64,000 bases of DNA from Brevundimonas sp. SGAir0440 (GTDB taxonomy: Bacteria > Pseudomonadota > Alphaproteobacteria > Caulobacterales > Caulobacteraceae): contig NZ_CP039435.1 in the NCBI RefSeq assembly GCF_005484585.1, forward strand, positions 2,852,001-2,916,000, in the 5' to 3' direction. Positions within the stretch are counted from its first letter, which is position 1. Each line of letters begins with the position of its first letter. Position numbers and translations under genes: made by a program. Below are positions 18,713 to 26,624 of the stretch, one piece after another. The notes under the pieces are model-generated. The model ran no database searches, had not been told where the DNA came from, and saw nothing but the letters and a program-made list of their open reading frames with translations.

Positions 18713-19406
18713 CGCGACCGGCCTCGCGATCCAGCCAGGCGAACCGGAGGCCTGCCGACGCCCCGCCCAGCGCCAGGACATAGGGCAGAGCCAGCACGCC
18801 ATAGTCCGCGCGCCACAAGCCCAGACCCAGCGCCACGGTGACCCCGCCCATCAGCACGACGAAGGCCAGGATCATCGACCGCGCCCGCAGAACCTGCGTC
18901 AGCTCGTCTTCCATCAGACGGCGGTTCTTCTGTGCATTCCAATCCCAGCCCATGACGAGCACAGGGATCAACCAGCCGTACAGAACCGGCAGCAGGATCT
19001 GCACATAGGCGCCCAGGTTGTGGTCCCCGCCCAGAACCCGCTGCATGGCCAGATGCGCCTGAGCCATGAACAGCAGCAGCACAAGGGGAAAGAGCACCAG
19101 CTGTCGGGTGCGCTCCCGCTGCAGCTTTTCGCGGCGGGCGCCCTCCCGGCTCTCCGCAACATCGATGGGCTGACCGGGTCGGCCGCACCACGCCATCATG
19201 GCCCCGATGATCATCAGCCCAAAGCCGAAGCCCGCCGCCACGCCCGCCGTCGTCGCCTGATCGCCCTCTGTGCCATGCATGAGCGCGAAGCCCGCGCCGC
19301 CCGCCAGGGCGGCGGCGCCGATGACCAGCATAGCGACGCCGCCCCACCAGTATCTACGCCGGCTCGACTGCACCCGCAGAACCGCGGCGTTTTCATCCTT
19401 GTTCAC
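18705..19406 (-). CDS. six-helix membrane protein paired with XRE regulator
   Basis: Predicted inner-membrane protein of 233 residues with about six hydrophobic helices in three pairs (residues 20-45, 55-72, 105-122, 133-155, 178-197, 203-222) separated by charged cytoplasmic loops. No catalytic motif was recognised. It starts with GTG at 19406, supported by AGGAGG 7 nt upstream. The gene order of membrane protein then small XRE regulator is a common two-gene module of unknown function. It could sense membrane state or release the regulator, but nothing in the sequence proves this. Confidence 0.8.
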   Translation of the reverse strand: MNKDENAAVLRVQSSRRRYWWGGVAMLVIGAAALAGGAGFALMHGTEGDQATTAGVAAGFGFGLMIIGAMMAWCGRPGQPIDVAESREGARREKLQRERTRQLVLFPLVLLLFMAQAHLAMQRVLGGDHNLGAYVQILLPVLYGWLIPVLVMGWDWNAQKNRRLMEDELTQVLRARSMILAFVVLMGGVTVALGLGLWRADYGVLALPYVLALGGASAGLRFAWLDREAGRDG

Positions 19407-19420
19407 GACGTCCTCCTGAA

Positions 19421-19454
19421 GTAACCTTGAGGTGACATATCACCTATAGGTTAC
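19421..19454 (-). promoter_or_regulatory. tandem dyad operator of the XRE/membrane-protein pair
   Basis: Two adjacent 16-bp palindromic sites, GTAACCTTGAGGTGAC and ATCACCTATAGGTTAC, are separated by 2 nt and together form a 34-bp near-palindrome with only three mismatched pairs. The block abuts the Shine-Dalgarno sequence of the membrane-protein gene, so it must cover the promoter or +1. This is the arrangement expected for autoregulation by the 69-residue regulator. Confidence 0.65.
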
Positions 19455-19479
19455 ACGCCGTCAAGAGGGGGCGTCGCAT

Positions 19480-20592
19480 TTATCGACCGACCACCAGGCG
19501 CGCCGCCGCGCGGATGACCCGCACCACCTCCGCGGCGAAGGCCCAGACGACCACGACCATCAGGATCGTCGCCACCCCGCCGACGTCCTCGCCGGAGCGG
19601 CCGATCAGAACCCGAATCCGGTCCACGAAATCGGTGACGCTGCCGACCCAGATCACCGGCGACAGCGCCGACCAGAACCAGACCCACAGCAGGCCCCAGG
19701 CGGCGGCGATCCCGAACGCCAGGTCGCCCAGCGCCGTCAGCCGTACATTGCCGCCCGACGCCGCCCGCATCAGGTCGAAGCCGATGCGACAGGCGGCGAA
19801 CAGAGCAACCGGCCAATAGGCGACCCGCACCATGTCCGCCAGAATGCGCCCGTAATCGACGCCGTCGACAACGCCTGCCAGTTCCTCCGGCCGGATCGGC
19901 GCCACCTGCAACAGACCCGTCCACCACAGCAGCACCACGGTCCAGCCGATGGTGCTGGCCACCGCACGCGCCACGGGCGACATCTCGGCGCTCTTGCGCA
20001 CGGCGCGGCCGGACTTGGCCTGACCCGCGCTTCCGCCCGACCAGTCGCCGTTCGCCAGCTTCTGCCCCCACTGTTCGGCGTCGAAATCGCCGCCCAGCTC
20101 GAACATACCCAGGTCCTTGACGCGCCATTTGGCGATGAAGTCCGGCTTCTTCGACTGACGCTCCAGCACGAAGCCGACCGCGGTCAGGAGACCCACGACC
20201 GTGATCGCGCCGCTGATTAGGCTGGAAATGCCCTGCCCGATCGCCTGGCCCACATAGACGTCGCCGACCAGGACCCGCACGGCCAGGCCGATCAGGGTGA
20301 CGGCGGCCATGACCGTCAGCCCGACCTTCAGCCCAAACATCCACCACGGATAAAGCTCAGGCCCGATCAGCGCCTGCGGTCCTGCGCGATAGCGAGCCGC
20401 CACGCTCAGCGGATGACCGACCTCGCGCAGCAGGGTTTCGGCCTCGTCGTCGGTCGGCGCCCGGCCCAGACGCGCCTCCAGCGCCTCCAGACGGCCCATG
20501 ATCTCGTCACGCAGCTCGGCGACGATGTCGTCGCGGCTCTCCTTCGGCAGCTGGGCCGCCACGGCCTTCAGATAACGTTCGACTAGGTCCAT
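19480..20592 (-). CDS. HAAS-type membrane protein under PadR control
   Basis: A 370-residue protein. The N-terminal 75 residues (DLVERYLKAVAAQLPK, DIVAELRDEIMGRLEALEARLG, LREVGHP) match the HAAS/'permease prefix' helical domain typically encoded next to PadR regulators. About seven hydrophobic helices follow, with a polar cytoplasmic loop around residues 150-210. The start at 20592 is set by GGGAGAG upstream and by the domain boundary. It lies 26 nt after the PadR gene and is co-transcribed with it. The function is unknown; related pairs govern membrane or envelope stress responses in other bacteria. Confidence 0.8.
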   Translation of the reverse strand: MDLVERYLKAVAAQLPKESRDDIVAELRDEIMGRLEALEARLGRAPTDDEAETLLREVGHPLSVAARYRAGPQALIGPELYPWWMFGLKVGLTVMAAVTLIGLAVRVLVGDVYVGQAIGQGISSLISGAITVVGLLTAVGFVLERQSKKPDFIAKWRVKDLGMFELGGDFDAEQWGQKLANGDWSGGSAGQAKSGRAVRKSAEMSPVARAVASTIGWTVVLLWWTGLLQVAPIRPEELAGVVDGVDYGRILADMVRVAYWPVALFAACRIGFDLMRAASGGNVRLTALGDLAFGIAAAWGLLWVWFWSALSPVIWVGSVTDFVDRIRVLIGRSGEDVGGVATILMVVVVWAFAAEVVRVIRAAARLVVGR

Positions 20593-20618
20593 GCCGGCCT
20601 CTCCCTCTTTCCCGATGT

Positions 20619-20954
20619 TCACAGCATCTTCTCCAGCGAGGCCGACAAGCCGCGCCATTCCACGGCGAGCCGTTCCAGCATCGCCTCCCCGCGCGGCGAC
20701 AGGCGGTAGAAGCGCTTCTTGCGCCGCTCCTCTTCGCGCCATTCGCTGTCCAGCAGCCCCTGGCTCTCCAGCCGGCGCAGCAGCGGATAGAGGGTGCTCT
20801 CCTCCATCTCGACCCCGACCTCGCCCAAGGCGACCCGCAGCGAATAGCCGTATTGCTCGCGCCGCAGGCTCGCCAGCACGGCTAGGATCAACGACCCCCG
20901 CCGCAGCTCCAGCCGCAGACTCTCGAACAGCAACGCCTCGTCGTTCTCGCTCAC
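20619..20954 (-). CDS. PadR family transcriptional regulator
   Basis: A 111-residue winged-helix regulator with the PadR signature: LRLELRRGSLILAVLASL, QYGYSLRVAL, MEESTLYPLLRRLESQGLLDSEW and KKRFYRLSPRGEAML. There is no effector domain beyond the short C-terminal dimerisation helix, as in the small PadR-s2 class. It heads the operon with the HAAS membrane protein and probably represses it through the dyad-rich promoter at 20972-21022. Confidence 0.9.
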   Translation of the reverse strand: MSENDEALLFESLRLELRRGSLILAVLASLRREQYGYSLRVALGEVGVEMEESTLYPLLRRLESQGLLDSEWREEERRKKRFYRLSPRGEAMLERLAVEWRGLSASLEKML

Positions 20955-20971
20955 CCGCCACCTCCGTGCGT

Positions 20972-21022
20972 CACATAGTGTGTGGTATACAGTGTATGGG
21001 ACATACTGTGTGAGGGAGTCAA
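20972..21022 (-). promoter_or_regulatory. PadR operon promoter with repeated TGTG/TATAC elements
   Basis: AT-rich stretch between padR and uvrB with repeated CACATA-like and GTATAC-like elements, including ACAGTGTATG and CATACTGTGT as an imperfect dyad around GGA. A minus-strand -35 TTGACT lies at 21017-21022 with CATACA 18 nt further on. It probably contains the autoregulatory PadR site. Confidence 0.5.
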
Positions 21023-21095
21023 ACTAGGCCGACCGCAACTAGGCGCAGGTCAGCGCGCTATGGCGAGAGACTTCCTCACGCACTAAGTTCTGTTC

Positions 21096-23438
21096 ATGAA
21101 CCGTTCTTCGACGCCGAAGCCCGCCGCCGCCAAGCCGGCCAAGCCCGTTCACGTCCCCAATCCAGGGGTGCAGGAGGCCTCGGCCGCCTTTATCCGCGAT
21201 ACGGGCAAGATGCCGATGTTCGCCCCGGTCGCCGGCCCGCGCCTGACGCCGGAGGAGCCGGTCGCTGCGCCCGCCGATTGGGTGCCGCACCGCCCCTCGC
21301 ACGAGGGCAAAAAGAAAGGGGGCCGCTTCCGGCTGGAGACCAAATACACGCCCGCCGGCGACCAGCCCGCCGCCATCGCCGAACTGGTGGCCCAGGCCCA
21401 GGCCGGGGACCGCGACCAGGTCCTGCTGGGCGTCACCGGCTCGGGCAAGACCTTCACCATGGCCAAGGTGATCGAGGAAACCCAGCGCCCCGCCCTGATC
21501 CTGGCGCCGAACAAAACGCTGGCGGCCCAGCTCTATTCCGAATTCAAATCGTTCTTTCCCGACAACGCAGTCGAATACTTCGTCAGCTACTACGACTACT
21601 ACCAGCCAGAAGCTTATGTTCCGCGTACGGATACGTACATTGAGAAGGACTCAAGCATAAATGAGCAGATTGACCGGATGCGGCACTCTGCCACGCGCGC
21701 TATACTAGAACGCGAAGACGTCATTGTTGTGGCGTCGGTGTCCTGCATTTACGGCATCGGGTCGGTTGAGACCTATACGGCGATGACGTTCACGCTGAAG
21801 GTGGGGGACCAGATCGACGAGGCGAAGCTGCGGGCGGATCTGATCGCGCTGCAGTACAAGCGCAACGACCTGAACTTCGACCGGGGGATGTTCAGGAAGC
21901 GTGGCGATGTGATCGAAATCTTCCCGGTCCACCTGGAGGATCGGGCCTGGCGGATCAGCCTGTTTGGGGACGAGCTGGAGGCGATCCAGGAGTTCGATCC
22001 GCTGACGGGCAAGAAGACGGCCGATCTGAACGAGATCACCGTCTATGCGGCCAGCCACTATGTGACCCCGCGCCCGACGCTGAACCAGGCCGCCGCCGGC
22101 ATCAAGGCGGAGCTGAAGGAGACGCTGGACTGGATGGTCGAGAACGGCAAGCTGCTGGAAGCGCAACGCCTGGAGCAACGCACCCGCTTCGACCTGGAGA
22201 TGATGGAGGCCACCGGCAGCTGCGCCGGCATCGAGAACTACAGCCGCTGGCTGACGGGCCGCGCGCCGGGCGAGCCGCCGCCGACCTTCTTCGAATACAT
22301 CCCCGACAACGCCCTGCTGTTCGTGGACGAGAGCCACGTCACCATCGGCCAGATCAACGGCATGTTCCGGGGCGACTACCGCCGCAAGTCGACGCTGGCG
22401 GAATACGGCTTCCGCCTGCCCTCCTGCATCGACAACCGCCCGCTGAAGTTCGAGGAATGGGAGGCCATGCGCCCCCAGACGGTACACGTGTCAGCCACCC
22501 CCGGCCCGTGGGAGATGGAACAGGCGGGCGGCGTCTTCGTCGAGCAGGTGATCCGCCCCACCGGCCTGATCGACCCGCCGGTCGAGATCCGCCCCGTCTC
22601 GGGCAAGACCCGCAACCAGGTCGACGACGTGATCGACGAGGTCAAGGCGACGACGGCCAAGGGCTATCGCAGCCTGGTCACCACCCTGACCAAGAAGATG
22701 GCCGAGGACCTGACCGAATATATGCATGAGCAGGGCATCCGCGTCCGCTACATGCACTCCGACGTCGACACGCTGGAGCGGATCGAGATTCTGCGCGACC
22801 TGCGGCTGGGGACCTTCGACTGCCTGATCGGCATCAACCTGCTGCGCGAGGGTCTGGACATCCCCGAGTGCGGCCTGGTCGCCATCCTGGATGCGGACAA
22901 GGAGGGCTTCCTGCGCTCGGAGACCTCATTGATCCAGACCATCGGCCGCGCCGCGCGCAATGTGGACGGCCGCGTCATCCTGTACGCCGACCGCATGACC
23001 GGCAGTATGGAGCGCGCCATCGCCGAGACGGACCGCCGTCGCGAACGGCAGATGGCCTATAACGCCGAACACGGCATCACGCCCGAAACGGTCAAGCGCG
23101 ACATCAAGGAGATCATGGACAGCCCCTATGAGTCGCGCGAGATGGATCGCCTGACCAAACCGGGCGTGGCCGAAGCCTCCAAACCCTTCGTCGGCTCCAA
23201 CTTCCAGGCCGCCCTGCGCGACCTGGAAGGCCGCATGCGCGAGGCCGCCTCCAACCTGGAGTTCGAGGAAGCCGGCCGCCTGCGCGACGAGATCAAGCGC
23301 ATGAAGCTGATGGACCTGGAGTTCGCCAACGAAGCCCTGACCGGCGCCGGCGAAGCCGTCGACAAGTCCGCCCCCAAACGCTGGCGCGCCGAGGCGGCGG
23401 CGGAGGCGCAGGAGCGGTTCAGGAAGGGACGGCTGTAA
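21096..23438 (+). CDS. uvrB: excinuclease ABC subunit B
   Basis: Damage-verifying helicase of nucleotide excision repair, 780 residues. Visible motifs: Walker [14 protein letters not shown], the beta-hairpin region [21 protein letters not shown] (motif II), [31 protein letters not shown] and a C-terminal UVR motif ([25 protein letters not shown]). It has a roughly 75-residue Pro/Ala-rich N-terminal extension compared with E. coli. Codon choice changes sharply inside the gene at about 21605-22060. It converges on the retron with a 15-nt gap. Confidence 0.98.
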   Translation: MNRSSTPKPAAAKPAKPVHVPNPGVQEASAAFIRDTGKMPMFAPVAGPRLTPEEPVAAPADWVPHRPSHEGKKKGGRFRLETKYTPAGDQPAAIAELVAQAQAGDRDQVLLGVTGSGKTFTMAKVIEETQRPALILAPNKTLAAQLYSEFKSFFPDNAVEYFVSYYDYYQPEAYVPRTDTYIEKDSSINEQIDRMRHSATRAILEREDVIVVASVSCIYGIGSVETYTAMTFTLKVGDQIDEAKLRADLIALQYKRNDLNFDRGMFRKRGDVIEIFPVHLEDRAWRISLFGDELEAIQEFDPLTGKKTADLNEITVYAASHYVTPRPTLNQAAAGIKAELKETLDWMVENGKLLEAQRLEQRTRFDLEMMEATGSCAGIENYSRWLTGRAPGEPPPTFFEYIPDNALLFVDESHVTIGQINGMFRGDYRRKSTLAEYGFRLPSCIDNRPLKFEEWEAMRPQTVHVSATPGPWEMEQAGGVFVEQVIRPTGLIDPPVEIRPVSGKTRNQVDDVIDEVKATTAKGYRSLVTTLTKKMAEDLTEYMHEQGIRVRYMHSDVDTLERIEILRDLRLGTFDCLIGINLLREGLDIPECGLVAILDADKEGFLRSETSLIQTIGRAARNVDGRVILYADRMTGSMERAIAETDRRRERQMAYNAEHGITPETVKRDIKEIMDSPYESREMDRLTKPGVAEASKPFVGSNFQAALRDLEGRMREAASNLEFEEAGRLRDEIKRMKLMDLEFANEALTGAGEAVDKSAPKRWRAEAAAEAQERFRKGRL

Positions 23439-23453
23439 GGGGCCTAGGAATCA

Positions 23454-24401
23454 TCAGCGATCGTCTGATTGCCGACCTTTCGTAATCCAGTCGAGCAAAT
23501 CCTCTCCATAACGCTCCTTCATTTTTCCGATATACTCTGGCTCAATGTCAGCAGCGAAGGCTATGTGACCGGATAACGTCTGCAACTCCTCTCGGCTCAA
23601 TTGACCAAGCTTAGCTTGGTGAAGACCTGCACGTATATTTCGCTTTCTGAGCTGTCCAATCGTAACTCGATTATCCAAAGACAGCGTCAAACCCGTCACA
23701 TCACGATGGTATTTCTCAGTGACAAATCGTGTTTTCTGATGATTTAGCTCGAGTTTGGGATAACTCATTTCTCTAATTATAGCCGATACTCTCGTCTGAA
23801 CTCCTTGCAGAAATCCAGTCCGGGCAGCGGAGAACGTCATATCATCAGCGTATCTAGTATAAGTTACAAAGCGCTCGCCAACTGACGCCCACACCGCTTG
23901 ATCGAAGTTATACATCAGTATGTTAGATAAGGCTGGCGAAGTCGGCGCTCCGACAGAAAGTCGGAGAACCGATTCTCCCTTGGGCCTACGAAATAGGAGT
24001 AGAGCACTAAGCTCCGCATCATGGTCGTTCGAAAACACCCTGTGTTCCCGCGCATAGGCGATCCAGTCCTTTGCGCGGATTGATGGAAAGAAATCCCTGA
24101 AGTCCATTTTTAATATTGGACCCGCGCCCACATGTGGAAGCGCATTATCTTTCAGAGATTTACCTTTAATGTAAGCAGTTGCCGACACATGAACAGGAAG
24201 ATCTTCTAAGACCGCATCAAGAAAAGCCCTTTGGAGCAACTTAAGCTCCCTAGCTGGATGTGCGATCTCTCTTTTTCCACCCGACCTTTTATCAATATAA
24301 TAGACTTTATAGCGGCGAGGAGCTGACAGAATGATACGGCGGACCGCTGAGGGCGGCAGCCCAGTCATCCTCGAAAGCAGGCCGATTAGGTCATCGATCA
24401 T
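23454..24401 (-). CDS. retron reverse transcriptase (type II-A, Eco1/Ec86-like)
   Basis: RNA-directed DNA polymerase of 315 residues that makes the msDNA from the adjacent msr-msd RNA. Visible are YKVYYIDKRSGGKREIAHPA, RELKLLQRAF, the retron hallmark NAxxH (NALPH, 86-90), the first catalytic aspartate in LKMDFRDFFPS (100), SVGAPTSPALSN, the catalytic YADD (YTRYADDMTFSA, 184-187) and VTG (235-237) for template recognition. ATG 24401 overlaps the effector stop as ATGA, so the longer frame to 24482 is rejected. The gene is markedly AT-richer than its neighbours. Confidence 0.95.
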   Translation of the reverse strand: MIDDLIGLLSRMTGLPPSAVRRIILSAPRRYKVYYIDKRSGGKREIAHPARELKLLQRAFLDAVLEDLPVHVSATAYIKGKSLKDNALPHVGAGPILKMDFRDFFPSIRAKDWIAYAREHRVFSNDHDAELSALLLFRRPKGESVLRLSVGAPTSPALSNILMYNFDQAVWASVGERFVTYTRYADDMTFSAARTGFLQGVQTRVSAIIREMSYPKLELNHQKTRFVTEKYHRDVTGLTLSLDNRVTIGQLRKRNIRAGLHQAKLGQLSREELQTLSGHIAFAADIEPEYIGKMKERYGEDLLDWITKGRQSDDR

Positions 24402-25345
24402 CCGAGCGCTCTCGCTGCATCGATAGCGCGCGCACGACTTTTTTCGTGGCGCCGCCAGTGAGCCAATACATCGGCCCGCCATCTCGCTCGATCAATGTAG
24501 GCAGCATTCGGCAAAAAATCATATCGGATAGCCTCACGCCCCCCACGGGCAGCGAAGTAAGTTTCGAAACCTTCTCGCTTTTTGAAGACCCAGCTGAGGA
24601 ATTCCGCTGATGTCATATATTCCTGCACGCGATCCACTGCGATCGATAACCCACAAGCTTCAGCGCAGAGATGCATTTCGTCCAGAGTAAGGGCACCGTA
24701 GTCCTGAAGGAGACCGGTTAAAAACCTAATGACGTGACCTGTTTTAGAAGGATCGAATTTGGAAGAACCAGCCGAGGATCTGATTCGTCTTTTGATGGCA
24801 CCAAGTATTTGTTCAGAAAATTCTACAGGGTCTATATCTGTCACTCGTCCGTCGTGCATCATTCCTACGGATTCACGGTTTAAAACAAATACGGACTCAT
24901 CCCCCCTCGATTTTTCTAGATACTCGATTGGACCCCATTTTATAAAGGAGTCGTCTACATAATATACGTCATCCACGATAACCAAAAGCCGGTCGGCAAT
25001 GTCATCTACCATGGCAAATGCCCCCAGCTCCGTGAAGCTGCCAGCACTCTCTGCAAATAAAAGTACTAATGCCGATATTTGAGCTATATCAGCCTCAAAA
25101 GTAAGAAATTCCTTATATGAAGCATTCTGTCCAATTTCGGTTAAACTTTCCGCGCGCACGAAGCGGAACTTTTTAAGCTCTCCCCGTACACTCTCTCGAA
25201 GTATTATGTCGCGACGCGATTTAACTGCACTGGGCGGATCCCCCCATGGGCCGCCGCATATAAATATCACGTCTTTCGGCGCCGCCACCCGAAGGGTGGC
25301 AACGTTCCACAACTCAAAAATATTCGGAATTTGCCCGCTAAACAC
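24398..25345 (-). CDS. retron effector, nucleoside deoxyribosyltransferase-like with C-terminal helical/winged-helix domain
   Basis: A 315-residue effector of the retron St85/Eco1 type. The Rossmann-like N-terminal half has VIFICGG (about 26-32) and SAGSFTELGAFA, whose glutamate (about 106) is the expected catalytic residue. The C-terminal half (about 195-315) is helical and resembles the DNA-binding-like domain of Eco1. In Eco1 the effector assembles with the RT and msDNA and has been reported to hydrolyse NAD once the complex is disturbed by phage. The start is uncertain: GTG 25345 lies inside the msr-msd a2 repeat, with later GTG/TTG options; the conserved fold begins at about residue 25. 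Confidence 0.92.
   Translation of the reverse strand: MFSGQIPNIFELWNVATLRVAAPKDVIFICGGPWGDPPSAVKSRRDIILRESVRGELKKFRFVRAESLTEIGQNASYKEFLTFEADIAQISALVLLFAESAGSFTELGAFAMVDDIADRLLVIVDDVYYVDDSFIKWGPIEYLEKSRGDESVFVLNRESVGMMHDGRVTDIDPVEFSEQILGAIKRRIRSSAGSSKFDPSKTGHVIRFLTGLLQDYGALTLDEMHLCAEACGLSIAVDRVQEYMTSAEFLSWVFKKREGFETYFAARGGREAIRYDFLPNAAYIDRARWRADVLAHWRRHEKSRARAIDAARALG
25284..25300 (-). repeat. small hairpin at the 5' end of the effector gene
   Basis: Perfect 7-bp stem GCCACCC/GGGTGGC with a 3-nt loop, within the first codons of the effector if it starts at 25345. It could stop RT read-through, cap the msr-msd RNA or restrain effector translation; none of these is shown. Confidence 0.5.
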
Positions 25346-25513
25346 TTACCTAGGACACGGAAGATCGCGCCATTTCCGCGAGCGCAGCGGACATGAGAAC
25401 ACGAATGACGCGGAAATGGCGCGATCTTCCGTGGCCCATAAAACCTGCCAATCAACTTAGATCTCAGCGATAGCGCTGGACCAAGCACAACGAGTGCTAA
25501 TCACGTAAGTGTT
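25341..25513 (-). ncRNA. retron msr-msd RNA
   Basis: About 173 nt of structured RNA upstream of the effector. The ends are complementary: a1 (25505-25513) pairs perfectly over 9 bp with a2 (25341-25349). Downstream of a1 the transcript reads TTAGC, the usual context of the branching guanosine (predicted at 25497). Then come two short msr hairpins (GCAC-TCGTT-GTGC and CAGCG-CTAT-CGCTG), and then the msd, a perfect 25-bp stem (25356-25380 with 25409-25433) closing a 28-nt loop. Order and geometry match Eco1: msr, msd, effector, RT. The predicted transcription start coincides with a1. Confidence 0.93.
25356..25433 (-). repeat. msd long inverted repeat (25-bp perfect stem)
   Basis: Left arm 25356-25380 and right arm 25409-25433 are perfect reverse complements over 25 bp, with a 28-nt loop at 25381-25408. 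This segment is expected to be reverse-transcribed into the hairpin part of the msDNA. Confidence 0.9.
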
Positions 25514-25518
25514 CGGTG

Positions 25519-25547
25519 ATTGTGGCGACTCAGCGCTTTCGTGTCAA
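25519..25547 (-). promoter_or_regulatory. retron promoter
   Basis: On the minus strand a consensus -35 TTGACA (25542-25547) is followed after exactly 17 nt by CACAAT (25519-25524), a 4/6 match to the -10. The predicted +1 falls at about 25512, exactly where the a1 repeat of the msr begins. No operator is visible, which suggests constitutive expression as for characterised retrons. Confidence 0.75.
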
Positions 25548-25718
25548 CATGCGATAGGTGGACCCGCCAAAATCACTGGCTTTTTGAGAAGCTGCTGCCG
25601 ATAAGATTCGACGGACAGCTGAAATGAGCGGGCCGGTTATGATCGCGTCCTGATAGCCCTTCCCATTTAGACCTGCTTTCTCTGCGGATTCTAGCAGCCA
25701 GCGGCTCTCACAACTCAT
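25530..25718 (-). other. possible small ORF or gene remnant at the retron island edge
   Basis: A 62-codon open frame starting with ATG overlapping the stop region of the helix-turn-helix gene at 25708. It is AT-richer than the host and resembles nothing I recognise. Its 3' end runs through the retron -35 element. It may be the eroded end of a cargo gene or simply a chance frame marking the right edge of the island. Confidence 0.2.
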
Positions 25719-26460
25719 CCAGCGTCTTCTCCCATTCCTCCATCGTCACTCTCCCCCGCAGGGGGCCAAGGAAGAGGTCGATGCCCTGGGAGATGCGGCG
25801 GTCCTGTTCGCGTTCGATGACGGGGTCGAGGCCGGCGGCGCGGAGTTGGTCTTCGAGGGCGGCGATACGGCGGTCCAGCTGGACGCGGCGGGCCAGTTGG
25901 GCGTGGCCCCATTCGGTGTTGGCGCGCTCCAGCTTCTGCTTCGCCTGCCAGTACTGGCCGCGCAGTTCCCAGTCGCTCTTGTCGCTGGTGTTCATGGCGA
26001 AGCGGCGCTCGGCCTCAGCCTCATTGGTCAGAATGTCGAAGACCAGTTGCAGGGGCGCGTTCTTCACCGTCAGGCGGGCGGCGCGGCCGGGGCCGTCGCG
26101 GTCGGCCAGTTTGCGATAGGTCTCGGCCAAGGCCGCCAGGGCGCGGGCCTGGGCGAAGTCCTGGGCGTGCAGGGCGCGGCCCGAGGCCTGGGCGGCGGCG
26201 CGGGCCAGGGCTGCGGGATCATTGGGGTCGTCCGGCGACAGGTCGGCCGCGTCGTCTGGCGACAGGGGCTGGGGCGCAGGCGTCGCGGCCTCGCTGCGCG
26301 GATGGCGGGACCAGCCCTCCTTCGTCGCGCGGGCGCGGATGGAGGCCTCGGTCACGTCGTGGCGGGCGGCGACGGTCTTGGCGTCGAGGCCGGACAGATA
26401 GTCCTTTCGGACCTGGGTCCAGACCTCGGGCGGTTTGATCTTGTAGCGGCGTTTTTCCAT
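25708..26460 (-). CDS. helix-turn-helix protein with coiled-coil, terminase-small-subunit-like
   Basis: A 250-residue protein. Residues 5-50 form a homeodomain-like helix-turn-helix (KIKPPEVWTQVRKDYLSG, VAARHDVTEASIRARATKEGW) of the kind found in terminase small subunits and transposase-like proteins. An acidic Pro-rich linker follows (about 55-85), then a long charged helical region (90-225; QAKQKLERANTEWGHAQLARR). The N-terminal domain is homologous to that of the divergent gene at 26625. The function is unknown; a phage-derived DNA-binding role is possible. It sits at the right flank of the retron. Confidence 0.72.
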   Translation of the reverse strand: MEKRRYKIKPPEVWTQVRKDYLSGLDAKTVAARHDVTEASIRARATKEGWSRHPRSEAATPAPQPLSPDDAADLSPDDPNDPAALARAAAQASGRALHAQDFAQARALAALAETYRKLADRDGPGRAARLTVKNAPLQLVFDILTNEAEAERRFAMNTSDKSDWELRGQYWQAKQKLERANTEWGHAQLARRVQLDRRIAALEDQLRAAGLDPVIEREQDRRISQGIDLFLGPLRGRVTMEEWEKTLDEL

Positions 26461-26624
26461 GCGGGCATTATGGGGCGGTCTCTACCCCAGGCCGGAAGAA
26501 GGCCGATTTTCGAGGCTAGAGATTTGATTTTCCACATCGCGACATGTCAGGGGTCACGCGCCAGCTGTGCATAGGGCGCGGGTGCGACCGATGATGACGC
26601 AGGGGCGTGCGACACCCCTGTCCC

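Noticed and set aside
7220..25345. Functional link between the NAD operon and the NAD-targeting retron effector
   Set aside because: The loci are 12 kb apart, separately regulated, and the NAD operon is ancestral; co-location is most simply coincidence.
23443..25355. CCTAGGA near both the uvrB stop and the end of the retron RNA as a possible target-site duplication
   Set aside because: Seven bases containing a palindromic hexamer is expected by chance, and the right copy lies inside the msr-msd RNA rather than at the island edge.
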